In this document: positions 37,957 through 52,200 of the stretch, one piece after another
Numbering within the stretch: the first letter of the stretch is position 1
Layout of the letters: each line of letters opens with the position of its first letter
DNA from: Panagrolaimus kolymaensis
Lineage: Eukaryota; Nematoda; Chromadorea; Rhabditida; Panagrolaimidae
Direction: 5' to 3'
DNA length: 64,000 nt
Assembly: GCA_028622995.1 (NCBI GenBank)
Contig: JAJQJQ010000049.1
Coordinates: forward strand, 1,364,001 to 1,428,000
Made by a program: the position numbers and the translations under genes
The notes under the pieces: model-generated
What the model saw: only the letters and a program-made list of their open reading frames with translations
The model's database searches: none
Told to the model about the DNA's origin: nothing

Positions 37957-39079
37957 TAAAAGAATGACCGAATCTTTAACTAACCAAACAGAAGGAGGCA
38001 ATGAAAAATTGAAATGCTTTATTAATTTTTTAGTTAACTTTTTTTTAAAATTGTGAATAGAATTCTTTTTTAATAATAAATGGCTTACTTTTGTTTTCTC
38101 GTTGGCTTGATAGAAAAAAAATTAGCAAAACTTTCTTTTTTTGTTTTCGTCGAAGAAATAACTTTTTTTAGAACAATTTTTAATAAAAATAAAAAAACAG
38201 GATTTTAGTTTAAAATAAATTATGATAAACTTTTTTGGGAGTTGTGTTTCTGAGTCATTTACATACTCATTCGTTCGTTTTTTATCAACGTTTTACTCCG
38301 ACTTTCTGTTTTTTTTACCATCCGATTTTTTTATTTTCCAAAGCTTGCCGATTATTTCGTTACAATGATTTATTCCAACCACGATTAAAGCTTTTTTTAT
38401 TTTTTTTGGTATCAACAATCGTCTGTTTCAATTATTTGCTGCTTTGTTTTATTTGCATCAGAAAAAAATACCATATTTTAAAAACAAACTCTTATTTTTA
38501 AATGACAACAGTAGTTTTTTGTTTTTGCATCTTTTTTAAGAAATTGTGCACAAATTTTTTTTAAAAATGACGATATTATTTTATCTTTTCATCCTCCGCA
38601 AAAATTTGTTTATTTTTAACTTTAAATTTTACTCCAAATGTATTTTTTTTGTATTTTAGTTTATCCGAATCATGCATATTTTTTAATAAATAAAAAAAGC
38701 CAAAATATTTGAAGGAGGATGTTAATCCATTTTTCCTTTAAAATACATATTTTATATTAATTTTTATTTTTTCAAAGTTTTATAAAACTTTCGGAAACGT
38801 GACAGATTTTGTAAATCAAAAATAACCATTTCCTTTCATAAAATAAAAGAAATAGCATCAGCTTAATTTATTTAAAAAAAAAATTTTGGCTTGGATACCG
38901 CAGAAAGCAGAAACCAGACATCAAAAAAAATTAGAAAATTCTTTGAATGTCAAACAATGGATGATGTTTGGCAAACAAAAAGGTTACAAGCGATTATGGA
39001 GAGAAAAATAAAAAATGACTAAAATGTTAGACATTTATTTTTTTATTTTTGATGATACAAAAAATGAGAAGAATTCATA
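37957..39079. other. Intergenic, AT-rich
   Basis: AATAAA hexamers overlap the MBL stop (37955-37960) and recur near 38082. The + strand frame 38235-38501 is an 88-codon Phe/Leu-rich stretch without splice support. Nothing else is seen. Confidence 0.4.
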
Positions 39080-39122
39080 ATGTCGTCATTGGCAGGTTTA
39101 AGTTTCGCTTGGAATAATTATC
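39080..39122 (+). CDS. Candidate first exon (MSSLAGLSFAWNNY...)
   Basis: ATG at 39080 opens 14 codons with a balanced composition and ends at a perfect donor ATC|GTAAGTAT after the first base of codon 15. The product starts MSSLAGLSFAWNNY. It is too short to identify. It could join the exon-like islands at 46106-46223 and 63157-63217, whose phases fit, in a gene with very long introns. Confidence 0.3.
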
Positions 39123-41180
39123 GTAAGTATTTTGAATCTAGCAAAACCCATCATAAAAAAAAAATGAATTTTTTTTATTATCCAAGTTTGATTTTCTGGA
39201 TATTTAAAATAAAATATTAAAAAAATTTTTCCTAAAAAATATCAAACCTAAAAATACTGTTAAAATAAAGATTTTCTAAAAGTCCATTGGCTCGACTTCG
39301 CAGAAAGGTAATAATTGCTAATATTGTGTCTAGTATTTAAATTGTTGAAAAATTTGGAAATCTGTAGTTCCCAGGTATTTCTAAAACTAATAACAATATT
39401 TAAAAAAATATTTTCCCTCGAAAAGCTTTTTTCTTTTGTAAAAATTACAAGACATAATTATTTTCTTGTTTATTCATTATTTTAATTAAAATTAAGTGAA
39501 ATTAGAATGTTAGGAAAAATAAAAATAAAGATTTCTGTGTATCAAATTAGGCAAAAAAGTAAACAAATTAACTTAAAATATCGTAGCCTTCTTAAAACAT
39601 AGTCTGCTTGAGTTAAAACAAAAAAATCTTTTTTCTTTCTTTTTTCTATGTCTGTTTTGTTTTCAAAGAACACAATTTAGTAAATATGATTATATTTATA
39701 AAACTTGTTAATTATCTCATTTTTTAATATGTTATTTTACTAAATTCATTTATCGTTGATTAAATTTAAAAAATGATATGGAGGCGTCGTCGGCATTGCT
39801 TTTATTTTTTCCAAAATACGCAAAACACATTGACTTTTTTAAAAAAGTTAATAAAAAAATTTGTAGTTCGAATTTTTCTTTTTTATTTTTTCATATTTTT
39901 TTTAAATATCTTTGTAGTCAATGTAAAAAAGCCAACTAAAGCAAGTAGGAAAATGTACATAGTAATACTGTAAAAAAATTAGGCTATTGATGTAGTAGCA
40001 ACCCAACACAGAAAAAATAATCAAATTTTCAAAGTAATTTTAAAATAAAACTTAACAAAATTTTTTGACTCAAAATCAACTGATGAAATTGGGTTATAGT
40101 GTTTTGATATGTGGGTTGCTGTGCCATTTTTAAATTAAATTTTTTATTTAAAAAATCTACCTCTTTTCGAATGAAATACTGTACCTTTTATTATTCTTTA
40201 AAAAAAATTATTTAATTAAAATAAATTTTATTTTTTACATTTTTTTAATTTTATAACTTTTGGGAAGTAGTAATTACTAATCATTCATAACTTTTCTTTC
40301 TTCATATTTATGTAGGCGACCGGCCTATTTCATTTTTATTAAAAAAAACTTATGACTTCCGTTTGCAGCAAAAAAAAAAATAAAAATAACAAAATATCTT
40401 AAGACCAGGCACGTTTCAGCCTTTTGAAAAATAAAGTTTATAAAATATTTAAAATAACATTAATTAAAAATTTATTTAATAAAACTGACTATTTATCTTC
40501 CCTACAAAAAATGTATGTAAAGTTCAAAAGTTTATAACACAAATTTTTTTTTCAGATTTTTAAATTTAGTATTAATTATTAAACTTTATTTTGGTCAAAC
40601 CAAGAAAAAAAAACATACAAGTTATTTATTACCAAAAAACGACAGAGATTTACAGAAACAAAAAACCTGTAAGTGCGAACGAACAAAAAAGAATACAGAA
40701 ATAAAATAGAATTCCAAATATTTATATCAAAACTTTATTTTTTTAAATTCTTTTTTTAACAAACTTAAAAATACAGAAATAGAGCGTGGGTTTGAGGGAA
40801 GAAAAGGATAGAGTATCGACAAATTAAAATTTTGAAAGACAAATATTTCATAAAAAAAAAACCAAACAAAACAAAAAGCAACCCGATTATTATATAAAAT
40901 TAAAAAAAACTAACTCTTTCTAGTTTAATGCTTAATGCAAAAAAATTTTAAAAAATTAAACCAAAATACATACAAAAATTTTTTTTAAGAAACTAAAAAA
41001 TAACTGTTTATAAAAAATTAGGAAAATGAAATATCAAAAAATGGATTAATAATAATCAAAATATTCGGAGTGAGAAAGAACAAAAAAATACATATAATAA
41101 TTAAAGTCGTGAAAAAGAGAACATCCTATAAATATGGCACAGAAAAAAAGAAGAAGTTAATATTCAAAATTTTTAAAATT
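39123..41180. other. AT-rich non-coding stretch
   Basis: Dominated by A/T runs. No supported exon. The + strand open frame 39773-39973 is Phe/Lys-rich noise. Possible intron of a gene starting at 39080, or intergenic. Confidence 0.4.
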
Positions 41181-42176
41181 TTATTCAAGGTTTTCTGAAT
41201 GATGATGATGCTTTTTATGATGCTTATGGGCTGCTCGTAAATTTCGTGCAGATCGTTTAGGAATTCCAAAATCTTTATCAACTTTTGCAATTAAATCTGC
41301 ATAATCTTCCTGAAAAAATAAAAAAAATAAAATAAATTATTTGTAAATAAAAACATAAAAATGCATTTTTATTCTACCCCTCAGTCTCAGATTAATAAAT
41401 ATCATAATTTTTCCCCAGAGAAATTAAAAAACAAAGCAAAAAAATTTCTATCGACAATTTTTAAGTGTAAATAACAAAACAAAAATGCAAGAAATTTATT
41501 AAAAAAATGTCAAAAATTTTTTAACCTCAAGAGATTTATTTTTTTAACATTTAACTTTCTTTTTATTTGGTCGAGATCTCTATGTTAAATAAATGTCAGG
41601 TAAAAGTAAAAGTAAAAATGGGCATTTTGCCTACACTTTAGCTCCATAATAAAGTAAAGTATACAGTATTTAAAAAAAAATGTACCCAGAAAATTTTTTT
41701 TTAATGTAAGAAAAATGTAATTTTTTTTTGGCATTACTTTTAAAAATACAAAATTTCAATTTAGATTTTGTATTTTCTTTTTGAAGCCATGCATGCTCTT
41801 TGATCTCAAACGTTTGTTTATCCGACGACCATTAGTGCTTTAAGTATTATTTTAAGAAAAGTAATCTCGTTTGACGATAATCAGATTTATATTTAAAAAA
41901 AAATTGGAAGTATTTTTATAATGCTAAATTTTAGAGTAATTATGGAATTACAAATCCTGTAAAAAAAGATACTATAAATCAACAAAAAATTTAGAAAACC
42001 AAAAAAATTTTTAATTTTTTTTCGTCTTAAATTTTCAAAAGCAAAAAAATTCTTACCGCTTCTTTTGGGCTAATTGCTTGCCATTCATGATAATTCTTTG
42101 GATGAGAATATACAACAACAATACATATTTGGAAGATTAAACATAACAAAAATATTATTCGAGCAATTGAGAACAT
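41181..42176 (-). CDS. Small secreted His-rich protein (82 aa)
   Basis: Two exons on the minus strand, 42176-42057 and 41309-41181, joined in phase 0 with donor GTAAGA and acceptor TTTTTTCAG. Residues 1-26 are a clear signal peptide (MFSIARIIFLLCLIFQICIV core), cleavage likely near VYS|HP. The mature part is about 56 aa: HPKNYHEWQAISPKEA, then EDYADLIAKVDKDFGIPKRS, ending in a histidine/lysine-rich tail (HKHHKKHHHH). There are no cysteines after the signal peptide. A KR pair at GIPKR could be a prohormone-convertase site. It could be a neuropeptide-like precursor, a metal-binding secreted peptide or, if the animal is parasitic, an effector; none can be decided here. AATAAA overlaps the stop. 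Confidence 0.7.
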
Positions 42177-45100
42177 AGTTTCAGAATTAATAAATTTGAT
42201 ATAAATATGCAAATTCTTTTTAATGAAATTAAATCACCAAATATGATGAGTTAAAAATAAAATTTAGGTTTACAAAAAAGATAAATATTAACGAGGATGA
42301 AGTTTGCAATCAAGCAAAAATAATAAATTTAGTAGTAGTTGGTGATTTGTAAATCACTGTAGAACAAACATTCACGTGTGAAGAAGATTTGTCAGACAAC
42401 TAAAAAAAAGTTTTTTTTTAAATACTTTGCAAAATTTAAAAAATAAAGGAAAACTCGGAAAAAATATAAATAAAAAGACAAGAGCTCGAATATTAAAAAA
42501 AATAAATTACAGTATGACAAAGTCTCAAACTACCATAGACAAATACAAAACCGAAAATCTTAGACTTCATGTTAGATATTTTTTTATTTTTTTGTAAGTC
42601 TTTTTGAAAGACTTTTCAATAAAAAAAAAGCTACCAACCTATTATCAATTAATAATGTAAAACTAAATAAAATACATAAAATTTTTACCTTCAAATATAT
42701 ATCTCGAAATAATAAAAAAAGGGGAGGCGCCCAAAAAAAAAAGGAATACACCTCCTTCCTACTATCGGCTTAGAAAAAAAGAAATTGTAAAAGATAGAAT
42801 AGAAAAAAAAGGCGTGGCCAAATTGGCCAAATACACTTTTTTTTTTACGAGGAGGAGGGTTGAGAAAAAAAGGGGCAGCAATAAATTCTATTTTTTTTAA
42901 ATTTAATGGCCTCCAATTGGGAAAAAACATTGTATTCAATGTATTGGTATTATATTTTGTAAAATAAAAAAACCACTAAGGAAATTAAATGGGTGCAAAT
43001 AAAATAAAAAACACACACAAAAAACCAAAAGTCGCCCAAGATAAAAAATAATTTGGGAGGAGTTATAAGAAGTCTGAAGAAAAGATTTTTTTGAGGCAGT
43101 CCAAAAAAGAAAAAGTATCAAAGGAAAAAGAAACAGAAAAAAGCGTTGTTTTTTGTCGAAAATCTGAAATTTTTCAAGCCACCCAAAATAAAATAGGATT
43201 TTAATTCAATACAGAAAATATAAAGGTAAAAAGCATTTCATGAAAGTTCTACGAACTTAGAATAAAAGGCATGATTTCCAAGCATATTTTTCTTTAACAA
43301 ATTTAAAAATTAACTCAAATTACTTATGCTTGGATTAAAACATAATTTTTTTGACAGCATCATTAACTAATATTTTTTCTTAACTTATTATTTTGTTATT
43401 TTGGCCTACATAATATAATAAGGATGATCACATTGTTAAGTACACATCTTTTAGAGCCTCAATGCACATACATCTCTTCTTCTTTTTTCTTAACCGCCAC
43501 CTCCAATATTCATAATTAATTAGTTATCTGTATTCCCAAGATAAAAAAAAATTATGTACATAGAAAGTAATTGGATTTCAATAAAAAAAATATCACACAT
43601 ATTTCATTAGTTCCATTAATTTATGTAGCATAAATTTCATAAAATTTTAGTAATACCTTAAGGGATAGATAGTCTGATAGTGATACTGTATAAAATAAAG
43701 GAGTGCAAAAAATCATAAAAATTATAAAAGAAAAAACAACTTAAAAATTTAAATAATCGTTTTAATGTAATTATTTTTTAAAGTAATTATTATAGGTGGT
43801 GGTAATAAGGAAGGAAGTAAAAACATTTTTTTTGTTTGGTAAATAAAATATTAAAATTGCTTGAAATTTAAAACAAGTGTGTTTGTGTAAATTTAGTAGA
43901 TAATATAAATCTTTAGATCCCTTTTGGCTTTGGCATATCAAAATTGCAAGTTGCAACTTTGAAGAAGAATTTTAAAGATTTTCACGAAATCGACTTTCTT
44001 GACTTTTTTTTTGGAAAGAACCCAAATTCATTGTTGGCTAGTAAAAAAGTGGTTTATTAATTTTAAAAAAAAGCTTTGTTTTCAATTTTCAAAAGCAGCC
44101 TTTCCTGTAGCGGTTTACCTTACACAGAAATCTTCCACTTTTTTAGGAGTTTTTTAGGTTTTTTTAAGCATATCTTTTCTCGCTAAAAATTTCACAAGCC
44201 AAGAGAATTATAAAATATTTAAAAAAACTTTCTGGAAAAATAACAAAACTGGTTTTAATACGACGAAACCTTTCCATTATTTCTAACAGATTTTCGACTA
44301 AAAAAGTTCAAAATGTTGAACTTAAATCAAAAAATCTCATCAACGACATTCTTTATTTATTTCTAAGAATATTTTTCTGCTAAATTTTGCGCTTTCATAA
44401 GCTACAAAAAAATTTAATTTTTACGCTGCTAAAATTTTATAATTAGTTCGTTCCAAGTAAAGTACAACCAATAACTTTGATAATCTCAATATTTTTTTGT
44501 CGCGTTTTTCAAATTTATAATAATTGCTATCAAAAATTAAATTAAATTGTGTTAACCAACTACGACACAAAAAAAATATTAAAATAGGTAGCTCTTTCTT
44601 TTTATTAATGCTGTGAAGTTTAATGTTTTAAAACATTTTATAATTTATTGCTGGGCTTTTTCTAATGCGATTAAACTTTTTTTTAAAAATAAAGTTCAGG
44701 TTTATAAATTATTTTAACTTCTTTTGCAAAAAAAATTTAGTTTTAAAAACCTTTTTTTGGATGGAAAAAAATTGGTCAAAAGCCATATTTATTTTTTTGC
44801 GCCCATTTGAGATTTTGCCAAAAAGGGCATGAGAGCGAGCGCAAAACCTTTTTAAAGCACATTTTTGTTCTTTTTTCAAATAATTTCCAAAATACAAAAA
44901 ATTAAAAAAAATGGTCTTTTTTGTTGTTATTTTATCCCGCCTAAAAAAGGCCAATGTGACCCTCCCTGACTTTTGTGAAAAAATTTATTTTTAAACAATA
45001 ACAAAACTAAAAAAATTTAAGCTACAAATACATATTTAAAATTTTTTTCTTTTTTTGATTGGGAAAAAGAAATACAAGTTTTTGTAAAAATAGACCGAAA

Positions 45101-45252
45101 ATTTTTACTTTTTTAGATATAAAACTTTAAACATAAAAAATTAAGTTTTTCTTTTGTTTAAACTTTTTTATATACAAAAATTTACACTTTCTTGGCAGGT
45201 TTTTTTTCTTCATTTCTTAAGTGCATTATTTTTCTTAATTAAAATAAAAAAA
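42177..45252. other. Gene-poor AT-rich stretch
   Basis: No supported exon. Minus-strand frames at 42691-42939, 42936-43121 and 44709-44954 are Phe/Lys-rich and lack splice or family support. The last includes a slightly richer patch at about 44800-44860. Confidence 0.4.
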
Positions 45253-45483
45253 TTAATTTGCAATTAAATAGAAAAAGAAAAAAGTATTATTGTGTTTTTT
45301 ATGTTTTAAATTGTTTTTGGCAAATATTATTTGTTTCATAAATTGTATTTCCTCTTGATTGTTTTTTCTTTCTTGTCTACTACATCTTGGAGGTGTTAGT
45401 TGTGGAAATATACAAAAGAGAAGTGTAAAGACTAGAATTTGCTGAGAATGGTAATTGTGGCTGTAATTGTTATAACTAAACAT
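45253..45483 (-). CDS. Possible small secreted protein (76 aa)
   Basis: Single minus-strand open frame. It starts MFSYNNYSHNYHSQQ, then has a hydrophobic run ILVFTLLFCIFPQL that could be a signal anchor, then a polar basic part (RCSRQERKNNQEEIQFMKQI). The C-terminal 20 residues drift into Lys/Asn/Phe, so a donor may cut it earlier. Composition is better than most frames nearby. No family recognised and no second exon found. Confidence 0.3.
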   Translation of the reverse strand: MFSYNNYSHNYHSQQILVFTLLFCIFPQLTPPRCSRQERKNNQEEIQFMKQIIFAKNNLKHKKHNNTFFFFYLIAN

Positions 45484-46105
45484 AATACTAAGAATTAAAA
45501 ATTTTCAAAACAAAGGGAAAAAAGTGCACTTATCTTTTGCATTAATTTTTAAGACTTTAATTATTATCATTGAGGCAAAACACTTTTTTCTCCTTCCAGA
45601 AGTCTCAAAAAAAAGTTATTCGGAGCATGTAACAATTTTTCTTTTATTCTCAAATTTCTTAAATTTTTTTATATCAAGCTTATGAAAATCTATTGTGAAT
45701 TAATTAAGCGACATTAAAATTGGCAAAGGACAATAAACTCCAAGAAAAGCAAAACTAAATAAACTATAAAAAATGTTTTATAAAAAAAATAATCTTTGAG
45801 ATGGCTTTTTGTTTGAGCTTTTAAACTATCGTTTTTAAAGCTTTAAAAATTTTAACTTGTGAGCATTTTTTTAGTTCCAAACTTTTACGGTAAAAAAAAA
45901 AAGTGATGATTAAAACAAAAATACAAGCAAGACTACAAAATAAAGTAATGTTAGGATGCCCTAAACTTTTGTTGAAAACGAAGCAAAAATGCACCCATAA
46001 AATAAATGTTTATTTGTTTTTATTTTATTTATTTTTTGTATATAAGAAATGGGAGGAAGTCCGTGTGGTGTTAAAATGCCGGAACTATTGATGCTTTTTT
46101 TGGAG
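45484..46105. other. AT-rich non-coding stretch
   Basis: No supported feature. The + strand frame 45903-46091 is low-complexity. Confidence 0.35.
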
Positions 46106-46223
46106 GAGATAAGATAAAATTTAATTGTTTTTCTTTTGTTGTTAAATTTGATGAAATGCTCGCTCTGCTTTGCAATGATGCCTCGCCCATCACTTCAAGA
46201 ATATCAGCAGCAAGGGTTCAAAG
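46106..46223 (+). CDS. Exon-like island (KFDEMLALLCNDASPITSRI...)
   Basis: A + strand frame, open from 46106 to a donor AAG|GTATTT at 46223, encodes KFDEMLALLCNDASPITSRI followed by SAARVQ. Base composition is clearly protein-like against the AT-rich surroundings. Start options are the AG acceptor before 46106 (phase fits the exon ending at 39122) or an ATG at 46156. No family could be assigned with confidence. Confidence 0.35.
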
Positions 46224-49200
46224 GTATTTATTTCGAAAGAAAAAAACAAGTTATAAAGTCACAAACTTTTTTTTACAATATTTTAAAACTTTGCAAGTGT
46301 AAATCCCGCAAGGTCAAAAACTAACTAAGAAAACAATCTTTGCACAAAAATATTTGTTCCGCTTTTATAAAAGAAAATATCAAAAACCAATAAATAATTT
46401 GAGCAGAAAAAAAAATTTTTTGTTCAAAAGTTTTTTTATTTTATTTTAAAGCTTTTGACCCTAAAAAATGACGACTTTTGTTCCAACTAAGAAAAATTAT
46501 ATGTAAGCTTCCATAAAATTTAAGCTTAATCGATTTAACCTTTTTCCTTTTTTCAAGGTTCTTTAAAAATACTGTTTTTCCTTCAAAAAATAAAATTGGA
46601 ATGTGAAAAAAAAATTGTCGACGGAAAGATTAGCTCTTAACAATTACTACGTCAAAAACGAAGGTCACTTTTACTTTTACTTTCTTCATTATATTATTAT
46701 TTTTTGCGAGGGCAAATTTGTAAACAAAATAAAATATTTGTTAGTGAATAGCTGGGATTAATTTTTTCGTCTTTTTTTATGGATAAAAAAAGATAAGAAA
46801 AAAAGATTTTATAAAGTATGAGAAGAATGAATGAATGAAAAAGCGTAAACAATATTTAAAAAAAATTATTTTGCAGCGTCGACAAAAATATTTTCAGCCA
46901 AATACTGTAGTTGGATCCAAATGAAGATGTCTACGTATTATGACGTGTTAGACTTTATTTTATTATATTATTATTATGTTATTTTATGCTTGAAAAAGCA
47001 AAGCTGTTTTTCTTTGTTTTGTTTCGTGTGATTATGATTTAAATTTAATTAAAATTAATTTAAATGGACGTAAATAAGCATACTGCTGCTTTGATTAAAA
47101 AAAAACAATTTTGAGATATTAAGTTTCCTCGAAAAAAAAGGTGTTTAAAGGGCAATGGATCATGTAAGCAAGTTCTGATTGATTCAGATTATCAATAACG
47201 ATAATACAAAAAAAAAGTTTAGAGTAAAAAATTGCTAAGTTTGAATAAAAAAAATTTCTTCATTTTTTAAAGCTTCCTTTTTCCCCTTTTTTGGTTGCGG
47301 GACATAAATTCGACACAGAATTAAAAAGTACAAAAAACTTTTATTCGGACAATTCTTAATTCCCTTCAGCGAAGCGAGCAAAAAAAATGTTCATTGATCA
47401 AAAAAATGGAAGTGTTTCAAACATTAAGCATGAATTACAAATTTTAAACAGGAACACTTATTTGAGGTGTAAGTACAACAAATAAAAAAAGTGTTCCAAA
47501 AGTTACTTTATTATTACTTCTTAAGGGAATACATAATAATTTTAAAACAAAGAAGTGGAGCGAAAAAAAATCGGAAATGAATCAGCAACCTTTTTTTCTA
47601 TGAGTGTATTTACCAGAAAATAAATAAAAAAGCATGACAAAAAAAACTATGGCAAACTAATAAATTTTTACTATTTTATTTTTAAAAATATTACAGTAAG
47701 ACTTAAATTTAAAGGAAAAACATATATATAAAAATTTTAGGACAAAGAAAATTATTTTTTGTTTTATGTATTGTATTTTTTACTTGATAGGAAAACAAAG
47801 AAAGAAAAAAACTAAACTCATTCTTCATTTTCAAGCTTTTTTTCAAAGAAATTTTTTGTTGAAAAAAGAAAGAATGGTACCCGATTGTCTAAATGAAACC
47901 CATCGTCGTTATTGTTTGGTCGTCATTTTTTTTTCTTCTTATCGCCGCGATGAAAAAAGGCAGATGATTTTTTTACTCTCTTGGACCACCGCCTTTTTAT
48001 AGGAGTTTGTTCCGCGAAGAAGAAAAAAAACTTGTTTTTCTTACTTTTTTAAAACTTTTTTTATATATGTGAATGATTACGACGTAGCTTGCATGCATGC
48101 ATGCCATTGTATTTAAGATATGAATCTTCTTTTATATAAAAATACACCCACGGTGCACATTTTAGGAGCAAGAAACTTATTACGTAAAAAAATTAAGAAA
48201 AATAAAAAATCTAAAGTCGAGTAATATTTTTTAAGGGAGAAATTTGGAATTTTGCTTGGATTTGCCACAAATGAAGGATGGTGGTTACGGTAGCTTTATA
48301 ATAAACTCTTCCTATCTTCCAGTTTAATGCCAACAACGCAATTTTTTTATGACACTTTAAAAAATGTGAGGCAATTTTATTATTTTAGATTTAAAAAAAA
48401 CTACTAACTAATACTTAATATAAAAAATGAAGATACATAGATAATCCCGGAAGATGCGCGTATGGAGAAAAAACTATTATGTATGTATGTAAGATGATTA
48501 TTGTAGCATCTCTCTTACTCCTCTTCCAAATATATCTTTTTATTTATTTAATCAAAAATGGTTTACTGGATGGTTTTTTAGCAAAGCACTATAAAATATT
48601 TATAGTGTTTAGCTTAAAAACCAACCTGTTTTGGTATAGGAGGATTAAAACGAATGTTAGATGTTGTTGTTGACCTCACATAATTTTCTTGGAAATTCAA
48701 ATTTTTTTTTTGCACATAATTCTCAAAAACTTTTTTTAAGCCTTTAAAGAAAATGAAATTTGGAAGATAAAAATACGCAAGCATAAATATGCAAAGTGTG
48801 GAGTTCCATAAAAGTGCAATCCCATCTTTAAAATATTTTTGTCCTTCACAATCAAGGAATTTTCTTTAAATATTTTTTCGACTTGGAACTCAAAAAATAT
48901 TCTAAAAAAAGATTTAGAAAATTTATTAAATAAAATTTTTATGCAAATCTCTATGATCCCAGGAACTTTTATAATTTAATAAAACTTTTTTCCAAAATCT
49001 AAAAACAATCAAAATTCAAATTTTTTGTTTAAACAAATTTTTTTTATTCTTTATTTTTTTGTTGTTCCTTTGTGAAAATAGTTTTTATTTCTTTAATTAA
49101 TTTTTACAATACATATTTTCTTCTTTTTTTTCTGGGTTTTTTTATTTATTTTACAGTTAAATGCACTAATAAGAAATTAAAAAATAAGAAAAGGAATAAT

Positions 49201-52200
49201 ATTTAATTTATTGCGATACTATTCTTCTACTACACCACCACTCCACTCCCACACCACCACAAAGTAATAAATTAATATTGTTTTTTGTTGTTGTAAAAAA
49301 ATTTATAATTAATTTAAATATTATAAAAATACTCAAAAAAGAAAACATGATTTAATTTACACTTTTGAAATTAAATAATAATAATAAAAGTCTGAAGATT
49401 AATTTTGAATTTATCCAAGAAAAAAAAGTAAGCTTTTAATTAAAAAATGTGTGAGAAAATCTAAAGAAATAATTAACAAGCAATTAAACAAATTTTTTTT
49501 CTTTATATAATTTTTGCTGATAATGGCCTTGTTTCAGCTAATCAACAAAAAAGTTTTTAGTTCGACCGACTGTTCTTTGTTTCTTGTTTTTTGTTTATTA
49601 AAATCAGTTAGTTTTAAAAAACTCGAGACTTTTATATCTCCAGAAGGCAAAGGTTGCATTTTATATTAACACAACATTTAGCTACACGATTACCACAATC
49701 AGGCGACAGTGGCAAAAAAAATGTGGGAAAAAGTTTATTTTACCCTTTTGAAATGCCAACAAAAGTTTTAAAAGTAAATAATTTGCAGCAGTAGACATCA
49801 AAGTTTTATAATTTTAAAAAGGATATTTTACAGCTTAGATGTGAAATTTTTTTTATCTTTGGTTTTTTAAACTTTTTTTGCTCTATTTTTTGCTTGTGAA
49901 AATTAAAGAAAATAAATTTGTAGCATTTTTTATTTTATGATCTCCCAAAAAATAAAACTTTCACATAAAAATATAAAACATTTGAAAAAAAAGTCTCCGA
50001 ATTTCTTGAGCCTGATATTTGGCTTTTAACCTTTTTTGTGATAGTAAGAAAGTACAAAAGAAATGTAAGTACATATACATATAATTTATTTGAGCATTTG
50101 AATGAATGTAAATGTAAAATTTATATCTTCAATCTACAAAAAAAACTCTAAACATTTGGACCAAAAAATTTTTTTATTTGAAATTTTTAAATAAAAAATG
50201 GCGGAAATCGAAAAAAATAAAAAACCAAAAGGCTTAGAGCTAAATCAAGCTTTGGAATGGGTATAATTTTTTCGATTGATACTACAAAAACTACAGTCTT
50301 TTCCCTTTTTTTAATACCCATCATCTCAGAGCAATTTGCTTACAAAAAAAGTCTCTTCTTTCTCAAAAAAAAACACTATGAGCAACAAAAAAAACAGTAT
50401 TATTATTCACATAATTTGAAGATAAGAATAGGAATTATAGCTGATTAACTTTAACAAAACACAACAAAATTCAAATTTTTCAATGCCACTATATTATTTC
50501 TTAAAAACATTGACTATCTTGATAAATGCTTAAGAAGCTTTTGTTACATTGAAAAGAAGAAGAAAAAAGTGTATAGAAAAAATGTATTTAACAAAAAACA
50601 AAAAAAATAATTATTTAAATATTTTGATTTGAGATGATCGCTGTTTTTAGAATTTATAATACTATTGTGTCGTCACAAGAAAAATTTCGTCACAAATAAT
50701 TAACTATTTTTAATGGTGCGGAAAAAATTGATGAAACCGATAATACCAAAAATAGGAACTCCGGAAAATGGCAAAAATAAAAAACATGTTTTTGATTTTG
50801 ATTTTTTGCGTAAAATAATCGTGCTTTTTAGACCTGAACTGATCTATCAAGGAAATGAATAAAAATCTTTAGGTTCAGAAATAAAAGTTAAAGTAAATAC
50901 ATTTCTTTACTTTATTTTTATTGTCAGAGATCATTAACAAAAAAATCTAAAAGAAAAATCAAAATTATGGAATAAAATTTTGAGTTCAATTAGTTCATAG
51001 AAAATAGAAAAGTTATTTATTATTCTTTGTTTTTTGCTTTTGACACAACCTATAGAAATTTGATTATTCATTTTCCAAAACACAATTATTTTTCAATAAT
51101 ATCGCCTAATTTTGAAGCATTGAAAACACACAGTACAGTAAGTACCCCACGTGATGATGAACCATTGCAGTGAGCCAGACATAGCCAAAAATAAATTGTA
51201 ATTTGATAACTTTGCAAATTTAATTTTTTTCGATTTATTTTTCGATGTAAACAAAAAACTGTAATGCCTTGGCTACATTGTCAGGGCAGACAGAAATTAA
51301 GAAAGACGAAACCCAAAAAAGCCTTATTTGAAAAGAATATTTTTTTTGCCTACACCTTTCCTTTTTTTTCGTAAACTCCATTTTTGCATATTATTTTTTT
51401 TTAAAAATAAAGTTGCAATTTAGTGACGCAAAAAACAATGTGCCTTTCAAATTTTTTCTTCTTCAAAAATAGTTTATAATGAAATTTAATATACTTAAGT
51501 CATCTCAAAAAAAGAATAGATAAAAATAACTTTTTATGTATTTTTTTTTTGTGGAAAAGGTCATCGTCACATGTCTTATCTGGTTTCAAAACACATAGCA
51601 TTAACGGAGGTTGGAAAGTTGTTAAAAAAACACGTTGGCGATGTTACCAACAAAAAAAGAAGAAGAAATGAGAATGAGGGGGGAAACGTATAGAAATCGT
51701 TTCCTTATTTTTTCTTTCTTTTTTCTAAGTTTGATTTATTTTAAGGAAAAACATTTTTAGAACATCTCTCCCAAGGGTATGAGAAAAAAAGATGTCATTA
51801 AAGAGACATATCTCCCTCCAAAAAAACATAAAAAAATACATGGGGCTTATTTTTAAGAATACAGTATTTTTTTATTACTGATCTAAATTTGTTCTATCGA
51901 TAAAAAAATGATTAAAAAATTTGGGAAAAAACACTAAAAAACTGTTATAAAGCGATAATTCTATGGAATCAGCTATTAATTCCTGCTAAAACAGTCATTG
52001 CAATTTATTGCAAAGGATCTAAATTAAATCAATCTAAAACTCAATTTTATTTTCTGGTAGCTCATCGAGGAATTTATTTAAAATATTTTTTTTTGTTTTG
52101 GACTCAAAAATCAAAAAAACCTTTTCAAAAAAATAAATTGAATAGTTTTTTTTATCGAACTCATAAAAATTAATTTCTACAGTAGCTTTCAAAAATTTGT

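Noticed and set aside
38235..38501. 88-codon Phe/Leu-rich + strand frame
   Set aside because: No splice signals, no family, composition explained by T-rich DNA.
44709..44954. 81-codon minus-strand frame
   Set aside because: Mostly Lys/Phe from A/T runs; only a 60-base patch is more complex.
51760..51825. Small inverted repeat around AGATGTC/GACATAT
   Set aside because: Arms of about 6-7 bases in AT-rich sequence are expected by chance and no target duplication is visible.
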